64,000 bases of DNA, from assembly GCA_936450465.1 (NCBI GenBank), contig OW388303.1:6759193-6823192 (forward strand), given 5' to 3'. The position numbers and the translations under genes were made by a program. The notes beneath the pieces were generated by a model. It searched no databases, was not told the DNA's origin, and saw nothing but the letters and a program-made list of their open reading frames with translations. Source of the DNA: Gibbula magus (lineage: Eukaryota > Mollusca > Gastropoda > Trochida > Trochidae). Of the stretch, positions 13,076 to 25,600 are shown one piece after another (the first letter of the stretch is position 1; every line of letters begins with the position of its first letter).

Positions 13076-13212
13076 ACACTAAGGCTACCTTAGTGTTGGA
13101 GGTTACTTTAGTGGTTTGTGCAACGTACGGTACCCTGAGCCTATTTTACTCAGGTAAACCGTAACTTCCATTCCTTAACATTGCACTAAGGTAACCTTAG
13201 TGACTAACAATC
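13076..13212. repeat. foldback with CACTAAGG palindromes at both ends
   Basis: CACTAAGGCTACCTTAGTG at one end and CACTAAGGTAACCTTAGTG at the other, each itself an inverted repeat. In between are GGTACC and CTGAG...CTCAGG. Confidence 0.7.
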
Positions 13213-13413
13213 ACCTTCATCAGATATATGTAAGGAAGCATGTCGCATAATTCAACCATAACTGTGGGTTGTAGATCTCACTGTCCGACGTTCCGCTGAC
13301 TCGTTGGTTAACAATCATCAACAATCGTAAGTGTTTCAAAGCAGGCAAACAAAGAGAGCCATTTTTGCTAAGAAAGTCAAATATACAGAGAAGACGACAC
13401 AGACTGCACGAGT

Positions 13414-13646
13414 CTACTGCTGTGTGCTATTCTTGCGACCGAACCCGAAGCGACTCTCCCTGTCCTTACTGCCGTTGCGGGACAGCTTACTGAACACTTT
13501 GCTAACCTTGTTTTTATGTGAGGCTGGGTTGACAGATGTGCGACGTACGACGTTGTTCTCGGCTACAACCGAGTTGCCATAGTCAGCGCCCTGCTTGTCG
13601 GGGAGTGGTGGGGGGTCGTCTGATGACATGTCCGTGTCGCTCGTAT
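13414..13646 (-). CDS. DOCK1: DOCK exon 33 of window, C-terminus with Crk-type motif
   Basis: 233 nt including the TAG stop, phase 1 in; acceptor CCTCCCCAG. Encodes [20 protein letters not shown] then ADYGNSVV, matching PPPLPLKGSVADYGN of DOCK1, and ends in a basic [20 protein letters not shown] stretch and STQQ. PPLPDK fits the Crk SH3 consensus PxLPxK. An internal in-frame donor (AAG|GTTAGC, cutting after base 13,507) could splice out the basic end and join the proline-rich exon at 10,105. Confidence 0.9.
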
Positions 13647-16600
13647 CTGGGGAGGAAAAGAACATTTGTGATGATCACAGTGAGTTCATTTTGCAAATTA
13701 ACCTTGAAGTACATTTGATGTGATTTTTTTATAAAATATAATTGGAGTTAGAAACTCTGTTCTATCCATCAGTGAGATAAACCCTCGATCAGATTACAGT
13801 GGCGATTTAATTTATCGTCATTCGTACAACATTTACGTCTTTAGGACAATGTCATGGCATAATGCTTAGGCTTGCCAACATTGAAATTTAAATTTCAATA
13901 GTGGTAGCGGGTATAATAAATAGATTTTAAATTTTTCTCATAACAAATACCATGTTTAACTCATAAAAGTTGCGCTGCCACTCGTAAAATATCTCTTTTT
14001 CTACCTTAATCAATGAGATAAACATGGTAGTTGTCAAGGAAAGACAGATATCCTCTGTACATCATTTGAAGGCTGGGGGTTCGTAAAATGATAATATTTT
14101 TCAATGAACTGTAAATAAAGAAACCCAAACTCAAAAGCCTGGGAACAAATAAGGAAAATATATCTAGTAGAAGCCCGGCTCTTATTCACCTTTAGGTACC
14201 GTTACCCCCAGGTTGCTATTAGAGGTCCGGCCCCTATTAGGGGACATACGGTTATTATCAGACTAGCAGTTGATGCATCGAGGGTACTGCAAGAGATGTA
14301 TTAGACCAAATACCATGTTGATGGAGGATAGTGGGAATCAAACCCCGATCTTAACAAACTGGATGAAAAATGTACCTGTAAGTGTGTTGGCGGATACGTT
14401 GAATGATAAACGTACCTGTAAGTGTGTTGGCAGATACGTTGAATGATACATGTACCTGTGAGTGTGTTAGCGGATACGTTGAATGATAAACGTACCTGTA
14501 AGTGTGTTGGCGGATACGTTGAATGATACATGTACCTGTGAGTGTGTTAGCGGATACGTTGAATGATAAACGTACCTGTAAGTGTGTTGGCGGATATGTT
14601 GAATGATACACGTACCTGTGAGTGTGTTAGCGGATATGTTGAATGATAAACGTACCTGTAAGTGTGTTGGCGGATACGTTGAATGATACATGTACCTGTG
14701 AGTGTGTTAGCGGATACGTTGAATGATAAACGTACCTGTAAGTGTGTTGGCGGATATGTTGAATGATACACGTACCTGTGAGTGTGTTAGCGGATATGTT
14801 GAATGATACGCGTACCTGTGAGCGTGTTAGCCGATACGTTGGATGAAAGACTGAGACTGCTGGAACTGAGCAGCTGGTCGGGGCGGAACTGATTGCTCGG
14901 TGGTCGACTGCTGCGTCGTTCTGTATCTGGTCTCGGGGGACGTCGCGGGGTCAGCTAGAGTGACAAGCAACTTCATTATAGCAGGCAGTCTACAAGCAAT
15001 ATCGATATTCCAGAACCATGTTGTTCCGATATAACCCAGCTACATAAATCTGTCCAAAGAATGATAAGTCACAATTACATCAGTTATGATCTGAATAATT
15101 TACAAATGTCAAGGATCCAAACAGATACTGCAGTTCCAAAATCAAAAGGATTTCTGAGGATTCCAAGAAATACACAATATTAAGTCTCTCTGATTGGTGT
15201 GTTGACCTTAGTTGAGTTGTGCACACAAAACACTCTCTCGATCTCCAACCACCACTTGCAAATCATGTTACACAGAGATTATCTAGATAAATGAAACATA
15301 GTAGTAAATGACCCTTTGATTTTCTCAGCATGTCCATGTTCAACACAGTTTTGGGTTTTTACAGCTTCAAGTCCAAAGTGGTCTTCACAATATGTCATTG
15401 AAAATAATATACAAATCTAAGAGAAATTAATTTTGTTCTTACCTGTTCTTAATTTTGTTTTGTTTTTATCATTGAAAGTTGCATTGATATTAGGTTTTAT
15501 ATATATATATAAATATATATTAAAAAATATGTTGATATTAAATATAGCATTTCAGACAAGTTCAATTTTAAGAGAACAAGTCCAACAAAATATGAATTTC
15601 ATTTACTAAAAAAAATATGGAAATGATCTTTATCAAATTCAAGAAATTTACACAAAAACATGATTTAACTCCACAATATTTCAAAAGATGTAAAACAAAA
15701 TAGTGCAAAATTTCAGCGCATAATTGTGACCATAAACTATCATATAAAATAGATGAATATTTTTTATTTTAAACGGCCAAATGAGCAGATTAGTGTTTTA
15801 TAAATAAAAGAAATTGCGAACAAATTAAGCTGTTGGGGATAATTTGAACTCCCTTTTCATCCCTGTAGACAAACAAACCACTGTAAAGCTGTAGCAAGCG
15901 ATTGAAAAAGACAAGCTGTAAGAAATGAATGCAACTCCATGCAACATCCAAGTTGAAAATCATAGAGTGGGACACAAAATCCATAACAGCAATATGAAAT
16001 AGTACAAAAATATGAAATATTTTATTTAAATGAATCACTTAAAACTTATGTTATCAAGTTGAAGTATTGATTATAGATCAACAAAACATTACCGGTAATA
16101 TCCAATCGACTAGATTTTTTTTCTCTGATATAAGTGGCAGCCATAACTCAAGGGGTAGGATAGTATCAAGTACAAAATTTAGTAGAATACATATTTTGTA
16201 TATTATGATAAAGGTATATTATGCCAGCACCATGCTACATGCAACTTTTATATGATTAAAGCAGGATAAGGTTGAATTATAAACTAAAATTATTAAAATA
16301 AAATATGTACACACAAAATAAATACACCAATATGAGTTTTAGGAAAATTAAAAGTCAAATCACGGCTAAATGTATGTAAGTGATGAAAAAAAAAAGAACC
16401 GTTTCCATGGTGATGTTAGCAAATTATGCAAGGATTATTTTGATAGTTAATTTTCATGAAGCCAAATTTTAAATTTATTAAATTGTTTATCTCAGTAACA
16501 AACATGCCATAAAACATAACAGTTGATTTGAAATATTTATGTGTATTAAGTTTATCTAGCATACAGTACTCTCAAATTTAAAATGTATACATGTATCAAA

Positions 16601-19600
16601 GTATTCTTAATATTTCTCCTTACCTATTCCACATATACATTTCAAATTCCAATAAAGTAAAGTCCCTGTTTGGTTAGAAATAAGAAACTCTCTTGGTTTA
16701 ATAGGTTAATAGTGTAACAGCCAAAACTTCTTTTTAGACATCCTGGAAACCAGGGGTACTTTGTTTCGCTCACTTCACTTTGAAACGTAAACCCTGGATT
16801 CTTAGGTGGTAAAAGGCTTGATGCGCGCTAAATATAACTACCAATCACAGAAAAGTCTAATACTTTTCTATAGATCCAATCAGTGCTTTCTTTTAATACA
16901 CGCCCCTCCCCTTGGAGTTTACGTGGACAACAATGACTGCCGTTCGTTATGACACCTAGGCTTCATTTTCAGTACATTATTGCATTATTTCACCTTTTCT
17001 GTGTATATTGTGGATTGCATATATGTATCATAAATTAAGGATCAAGTGAACAAGATGTATCATTTCATTGAGTGAGTGAGTTATTGCTTAACGCCGCTTT
17101 GGCAATATGGCAGCCATTAGCGGCGAGAATAATTTTATTGAGTTGTCCTTGTCAATTTACAGGCGTTCATTATCAATTCTTATAACCTTGAAAAACCATG
17201 TGTGATCGAATTTCATTCTGATTGGCTGAAATTATTGAAGGTGAAAGTTCACAGTGAAGGTCACCTGACATGACCTCTGCGGGGTATGGTAGGGTGCCCT
17301 AAGTTCGTTAGTATCCTAAGTTCGTGACGTCATTTACACATGTGCGCGCTCCATTATGACTCACGCAAAATATCTGAAACGCCCGGACTATTGTTTCAAA
17401 ACACAAACAAAATTGATTTATACAACTTGCAGTAGCATATAACCAATTAAACATTTACAATGCCAATTTTGTCAACAAATGTGCTCAAAATCACTGTTTG
17501 TTCTACCTCCAAAATGTCTTGATTTTCAAAAGTCGATAATTTTTTTTTCAGAATTATGTATAAATTTCATTTCACGTCGTCTGCTTTCCAAAAGTAGGTC
17601 ATGTGGCAGTGTGCCAACAATCAAATACTGGTCGTCACACAACTTATTTTATTAAGCCAGAGAAGTCGTCTGTTGGATTGTCAAAATATTCATAGAGATG
17701 TTAAAAAATAATAATTTCAAAACAAGTTACTTGAGAAAAATATTTATCATTATTTAATTTCATATTCATTTATTTGAGCATTGGTTATTTCTTCACATGG
17801 TGTTGTCAGTCAATCAATGTATAAAGTTGTTTGTGAATAAAATATTCTCAAAATAAATATTAAGCAAGTTTGTCATAAATTTTTTGGAAAATAAATACAT
17901 TAAGAGTTTTCTTACCTCTACAATAACAAAATATATTAAATTGTATAAAGAATGCCTTCAATTCAGAAAGAAACAGAAACACGTCAACAGATGACCATAC
18001 TTGACTAATCATACATAATTAGTCTTGAAGAAAACAGCATTAAATCAAAGGTCACGAACTTGTGTCCCAAGGCCACTACACTCGTTTTTTGACAGCAAAT
18101 GTTTCTCCTTGGTCAAAGCTTCTGCTATAATATAAAATATCCACCTGATCCTGTCAGGTAATTCATAAAATGTTATAATTTTGCTGTAAACTTTCAATCT
18201 AGGCTGACATGCATTTATTGAAGAGAAATTATTGATAGATGCTTAGGGCCACGAACTTTGGGCACTCGACGATACTACTCAGATCGAAGTATATCAAGTT
18301 TTACGTTTGATCTGATTTGAGATTGTGGGAGATCAGAAAGTTTTATGAGATAAAATTTAATAACATCAAAAATATTAAATTAATTTTCATATATAGATTG
18401 AACTATTTTTCAAAAGTTTACACATACATCTGTATTCAAATATTTCTGTCAGTGATTTAATTAGTAATGGCCTTAATTAGGTCTGAGTGAAAATTTAAGT
18501 CGGTCAGATGAGACACACAAGAAAAATAGAGCCATGGGCTCTGTAGCTCATCACGGTTTTATTGATTTATTATCAAAGGTTGAATATCTAAGTTATCTCA
18601 AGTAATACATTGTTAACAAGCAAAATAATATTGGTTTTAGATCATGACCCCTGTGACCCACATTTGGAGTCACAGGGTCACTAATCCAACAATTAAGAAT
18701 CACTTTTGACCAAAGAATCTCTACACAACATTTCACCTTTCTAGAGCTTTACATATAAACTGGAGAAGAAGATGAAAATAGGTTTTTGGGTCATGACCCG
18801 TGAAATAGATTGGGGTCATGGGGTCACGAAATCTACAATTTAGAATCCCCATTAGCCAAGGAGTCTGCACACAACATTTCAGCTCTCTAGACCTTTTGGA
18901 ACTGGAGAAGAAGATGAAAATAGGTTTTTAAGGTTGTGACCCCTGTGACCCCATTTTGGGTTATGGGGTCACGAAATCTACAATTTAGAATCCCCATTAG
19001 CCAAGGAGTCTGCACATAAAATTTCAGCTCTGTGGAGTTATTGGTTCTGGAGAAGAAGTCGAAAAAGCGAAAAGTTTACGGAAGGATGGACGGATGGACG
19101 GATGGACGGACGGATGGACGGACGCCGGACGCCATGCCATGCCATAAGCCCATCGGGCCTTTCAGGCCTGATGAGTTAATAAAAGGTGTGTTTTGGTAAA
19201 AACTGATGCCCCCAGACATAACCACAGTTTGGATTAAAATATTGATTAAAATAAAAGTTCGAGTTCGAGTTGGAGTTGGAGTTTCACTTCATGTGAATGG
19301 TCAGGTTAACTATATCACTGACTATGGCCATGCAAGGTTAAGGTTTTTGGAAAATATTTCCTGAGCTGAGGTCAAGGTAACAAGGTCAAAATGTATGAGC
19401 TCATCTGAAAGGTCTCATCACTAGGGATGTACATGTCAGGTAAAACACCCCTACCACTATTAATGTTGACCATGATTATAGTTTTCGCAACATGTGTCCT
19501 GGGCCAAGGTCAAGGTCACAAGGTAAAGAAAAATGACCTCATTGGGAAAGGTCTCATAAGAAGACATGAACTTGTCAAATATCAAAGGACTTCCCAAAAG

Positions 19601-22600
19601 TTATGGCCACGGTTAATGTTTTTCGGACAAAAAGGGAGACAGACAGACAAAAAGTTATAAAATAATACACCCCAGGAATCCCTGATTCGGGGTTATAAAA
19701 ACTTCAATGACAACTTCAAGCTATCTTTTTGGGTCGAGGCCATTCCCCCACACACTTTGTCAGCACTGGCTGTATTTACAGCTTATCCATTCGGCCATCG
19801 AGCCTCAATTACAAGAATTTGTCTATTGTAGATAATGTGATCCCAAATAGAACAATGTTTCATGTTATTTATAAGTGAGAATGTATCTAAATAGCATGTA
19901 TTTTTTATTTCTAGGTAAAACCATTTTTTGTCTTGGTTGTGGTCTACATTTTTATTATTATTTTGTAGTAATTAGTTTAAAATATTGCAAAAATAAAATG
20001 CCTAAATAACTATTGGGAAAATCAAAGGCAGAACCAGATTGTTAGGTGACTGAAAGAGGAGCTGACTGAAACTGTGAAACGAGGAAGAAAATGTCAAAAG
20101 GGAAGATTGTGAAGAGAAAAGAAATAAATTATTACTTCATTTTCCTCAAGAACCTGAATTTATGAGAGAGAAAAAAATATGGAAAAAAATCAGACCATTC
20201 CACATTTGTTTAGAGACTTGCAAATGTCATGCAGAATGAAATATTATTTTTAAAAACATTTTTTTAAAACATGCAATTATTTTTAACACGCAAATTAATT
20301 TTAAAATATTCTTTCAAAATTAGACTACAAAACAATGATAACTTTTTTATATGAAATTTGCACAGACAGCAAGAAACGAAAAGTCCATTTCTATCTAGAT
20401 ATAAAAACACTCATAATTAACTTCCTGATTGAAATTTGCACATGAAACGAACAAAGACAGGAAGCTAAGCAACCTACTAGAGTTGAGACATCTAGCTAGC
20501 TAGGTCTATAGAGATGTACAGTTAGAGATGATACGTAGGTATGTATATTTCGAGGCATGTTTGTTACTTAGAGTCACTCACCTCTTCGCTAAGTGCTGTG
20601 TAGAATAGGGGTTTCCCCTTAGATGAAGATCGGCGCTAAAATTGGTAAATCAACCATTTATTTAATTGTTTTAGGAGTTAAATTTGTTCCTTAAGTGATT
20701 ACGTAAAACTAGTCGTTAGAGTTTATAATGAAGCTCTTTTTTTTCAGACATTTTCATTACAGTTAATTTGTTTCTTTCAGAGATTATCAACTCACATCTT
20801 GATTAAAAATAACACTTTCAGTTTTTAAAAACTGTGTTTTACTGTTCTTATTTTTGGGAAAACAGCTGTTTACTCGACGTCCTGCATGGTGATGTAGGCT
20901 TAGGGCCGGGAGACATCTAGGAACCCCTTCATATAGAGAGGATATTATACGAGTGTCTATATCATACCGGTACTATGTATAGGACACAAGTGCCTGAATA
21001 TTAGTATTTACCTAGCGCGAGCGAGGGATACACCAATATTCAGGCACTAGTGTCATAGTATTTCAAGCATAGGCTGCTGCCGCATTTAGAAAGCAACGTC
21101 ATAGAAGAAGTGTGACGTAATTGCATTGTTTATGACGTCACGTCACCATGACATTTTTGGTATTTTGCTCTAGGGCATTGTATGAAAAATATTAACATCC
21201 ATATCATGGCCCTTGTAAGGAATAGATATTTATATCTACAATTCATGTGTTTCATTTATCACATGGTAAACCATGATTTGTTGAGAGTCTCTTGAAGGAT
21301 TTGTAAATAAATCTAAATGAAATGTGTCAACCACAAGCCCCCGACCAGCAAATAGAAGCTTAAATGTTTAAAGCATGCACTTCATTTAACATTCCGAGGT
21401 CGAAGTACGAGCTAGATTTCCTCCATTAAAAAGCTCTCCAATATGGCAAGAGCATGCAAAAAGTTCATTAAATTTTGTTAGTAATGAAATAGAAATTGGA
21501 ATATTAAACCTATTTTAATTACGAGTGTTTAGATGTTCCCTTTCAATTGACTCTTGAATCAAGGTTAATTGATATATAAGAAAAATAAGTATACTATTTA
21601 AAAACTTATTTTATTACATTCTCTCCCTAAAGAGGTTACCGGGTATTTAAGTTATTTATTCCCAGGCAGTCCCTGTTATAATCCAAGCATTTTCTTTTTC
21701 AAAGCAATAGAGAATCGTGATTGGTTGCAATCAGGTAGTGCAATAAGCAGTATAACTTCAAACATTTGTGACCCGAGTCTGATACTGTGTTGTGCCCCTG
21801 GGCAAGGCACTTCATCCACATTGCACTCAGTCCACCCAGCTATAATGGGTACCTGAACACGGGAATGTATGGACGAATGTATAGGGTTGCGCGGAGCGCT
21901 TAATAGGAGGCACCGAAAGTAGTATTTCTTCACAATAATAATTGTGTAGCGCCTTGAGGATGCATTGAGCATGGATATGTGCACATTATAAATATACCAT
22001 TATTTATTATTCAGTCTGTGTTTGCAACACGTGAGAAAACCCGAGTTCTTTCACTCCTCCGATGTACACATGTTTCTTACAAGACAGAAAATCAGTCGGG
22101 AAAATAAGAAATGTTCCGCCAGTGTGGTATGTGTTTAGCGGTATGCCGCTGACTGTTTCCAGTGACGATTACCTCCCCTGACTGGTTCGGCGCATTCGTC
22201 ACTCTTGCTTGTATGCTCGTTGGGTCCGGTCGTGTTGTATACATGTGCTATCTTGAATAAAGCTCAAGAGAAACAATTCTACATGTCGTAGACTGTTTAT
22301 TGCGTTATAGTGGCGTGGTGGCAGCGCTTTATCCTACGTTTACCGAAGAAGACGAAATATTAGGCTAGCGTAATACAGTCTGTACCACACGTGGTCGTGC
22401 ATGTACACAGAACATTGTAACAAAGATGGCCGCCCAACGAGCACCCAAACAATGGACACTCACGAAAAACGAGACGATAAACTCGTTTGAAAGTTGGCGA
22501 CAGAACCTACTCTACACACTGGCACTGGACACAAACTTCACTACGTTTCTACAAGAGGGAGCTACGTGGGGTAAGAAAACGAGGAACACACCACTTCGAG

Positions 22601-25600
22601 GTTTCGTCGACGATGGCGAAGGTGTTGCCGAGGCTCGAAGACGTACTGCTGTACAAAAGGTGGGAACACTGGAATTAATGTTGGGCCAAATTGCGAACTT
22701 TTGTCCAGTAATTTCTCGTAATACAATAGTAAAATCATCAACTTCAAGTTCATCTATTTGGAACGCTATCAGACTTCACTATGGTTTCCAAGCAACAGGT
22801 GCCCATTTTATCGACTTTGTAGACTTTCATTTAGAATCAGATGAACGCCCAGAAGACTTGTATCAACGTCTTATGGCATTCGTAGAAGATAATCTGCTCA
22901 AGAGAGATGGCAACATCACCCACCACGACAACGCTCCAGAAGAGGACGAAGAACTGTCTGCATCGCTGGAGAATATCATCGTACTCACATGGCTGAGGTT
23001 AGTACACCCTGAATTACCTAAACTTGTTAAACAAAGATATGGAACAGACTTAAGAACAAAAACTATTGCTTCACTCAAGCCTGAAATTTCCCAAACTCTT
23101 GATTCTTTACTCGAAGAAATAAGAACCAATGAAGACGCTAGAGTAATGAGAACACCCTTTCAAAAAGCCTCTACATTTAAAAGAAAACCATCCATCTCAT
23201 CAGGGAGACAAAGAAAACAGTGTCCTTTGTGCAATTCATCTAACAGACCAGATAATCATTTCTTAAGCCAGTGCAGGTTTTTACCAGAGCAAGACCGCAA
23301 GTTTATGATAAAGGCCCGGCAGATCTGCAATATTGTTGACAGCGAACCTCAAGACGAAGACCCTCTCACAGATGAGCAAGACCAAGAACAGGCGTGTCTT
23401 TCTGTGTCAACACAACGCATACAGGTGAGACCGTCTCCACAAATTGACTTGTTCTATGACCATAAAACTGTCAGAGTTACTATTGATAGTGGGGCAGAGG
23501 GAAACATGATTAAGATGTCTACAGCAGTGAGTCTTCGACTCAACATTAGGCCTACTACTCAGTCTGCCCATCAGGCTGATGGTGTGTCACCAATGAAAGT
23601 AAGGGGAGAGGTGAAAATAACTTTTTCACGAGATGGAAAGTTATTTCATTTCGATGGCTTGGTCGTAGAGACTCTTGATGTTGATGTGTTGGCAGGTATT
23701 CCATTTATGGAGCTAAATGACCTGACAATTAGACCGGCTAGACGCCAAGTTATTCTCTCTGACAACACCATTTACACCTATGGTTCCAGCTTTTCCAGTA
23801 AGCCTACTGTCCGGAGAACAAGTGTTTTGTGTGCTTCTGAGACTACTACAGTTTGGCCTGGTGAGTACATAGAATTGAAACTACCTGATGATTATCCTCC
23901 AGAGACAAATGTTTATGCAATCGAACCCCGGTTCGACACTAGACGAAAACATTCCAGTGTGGATTTGACATGGCCACCTGTAGATCTTGTTACCAGTATT
24001 GGAGGGAAGGTTAGAGTTCCTAATCACACTCAGTACCCCCAGGTCATCCACAAGCATGAACATTTTTGCCAAGTCAGATCCGTTTTTGTCCCTGACTCGA
24101 CACTGACTCCTACAGCACCAAAAACACAATGTCAAGCTCAGTCAAGTCTTCATTCTAATCTCGTCAAGGTAGACCCAGATTGTATCTTACCTGCAGAAAA
24201 CAGAGCTAAGTTTAGTTCATTGTTGGTTCAATATGACTCTGTATTTGACCCTCAGATTACAGGTTACAACGGTCATTCCGGACCATTCAAGGCGCACGTG
24301 AACATGGGACCAGTTCTACCCCCACAACGCAAGGGTCGACTTCCACAGTATGCCAGGGGCCAGTTAGTCGAGTTGCAGGAGAAGTTTGACAGCCTTGAGC
24401 AGATGGGAGTGTTTACCAGACCGGAGGATGTTGACGTCCAGGTTGAGTACTTGAACCCATCATTTTTAGTAAAGAAACCGCATGGTGGTCATAGACTTGT
24501 CACTGCATTCACAGAAGTAGGGAGATATAGTAAACCCCAACCATCATTGATGCCAGACGTCGATTCAACTTTACGCCAGATTGCTAAATGGAAATATCTC
24601 ATAAATACCGATCTCAGTAGTGCCTTTTATCAAATTCCCGTTGCTAAAGAATCCATGAAGTTCTGTGGTGTTGTGACCCCCTTCAGGGGTGTAAGAGTGT
24701 ACGCGAGATCAGCTATGGGCATGCCCGGCTCAGAAACCGCCCTTGAAGAGCTCATGTGTAGAGTCTTTGGTGATTTGTTACAGGAAGGTTCTGTTGTAAA
24801 ATTAGCTGATGACCTCTACTGCGGAGGAGATACACCAGAAGCCCTCTACACTACATGGGAACGAGTATTGCAGGCCTTACAAAGCAATGGTCTGAAGCTG
24901 TCGGCTCACAAAACCGACATCACACCCAAGACTACCGTCGTCCTTGGATGGCATTGGAATCAAGGCACAATAACGGCAAGTCCACATAAGATATCCACTC
25001 TCGCATCTTGTTCAGTTCCAGACACCGTACATGGTATGAGGTCATTTCTTGGTGCATACAAGGTCATGTCACGTGTCATTCCTGGATGCTCTGCTTTACT
25101 TGCACCATTAGAAGATGTTGTAGCCGGTAAACAAAGCAAGGAGAAATTGGTTTTGACTGACAGTCTTACTGAAACATTTCATTCTGCTCAACAAGGCCTA
25201 GCCACCAATCAAGCCATAACATTACCTTGTCCAGATGATCAACTTTGGATTGTTACTGACGCAGCTGTGAGAAAACCGGGTATAGGTGCTACCTTATACA
25301 TCACAAGAGGAGATACTCTACACATCGCAGGATTCTTCAGTGCCAAACTCAGAAAGCAACAGGTAACCTGGCTCCCATGCGAGGTAGAAGCCTTGGCCAT
25401 CTCAGCCGCTGTGAAACATTTTAGCCCATATATCATTCAATCAAGGCATACAACATGTATTCTGACAGACAGCCGTCCTTGTGTGTTAGCATACGGAAAA
25501 CTTTGTAGAGGAGAGTTTTCAGCAAGCCCTAGAGTTTCAACTTTTCTGTCAACAGTTAGTCGTTTTCAGGCATCAGTGCGCCACCTAGCAGGTGTCTCCA

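Larger units (their letters stand above)
10106..13413. other. region between the two candidate last exons
   Basis: AT-rich. Holds loose ~50-bp repeats (10,290-10,510), a TAGCTCATCA element (11,229-11,800), an (AT)n run (11,829-11,863) and a CACTAAGG foldback (13,076-13,212). No clear AATAAA was assigned to exon 33. Confidence 0.6.
14955..22116. other. left part of the 14.1-kb intron between exons 31 and 32
   Basis: AT-rich intron with transposon debris, listed separately. I looked for additional exons on either strand and found none that I can support. Confidence 0.6.

Noticed and set aside
14329..14347. tRNA B box on the minus strand (GGTTTGATTCCCAC)
   Set aside because: An isolated motif beside the 40-bp array without other tRNA parts.
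14301..14771. Overlapping frames of NTLTGT / YPPTHLQV repeats
   Set aside because: They are three frames of the 40-bp array. Only the first unit is coding, as the end of exon 32.
19427..19660. 77-codon frame with a signal-peptide-like start
   Set aside because: It lies in an AGGTCA-rich dispersed repeat and has no conserved domain or splice partners.
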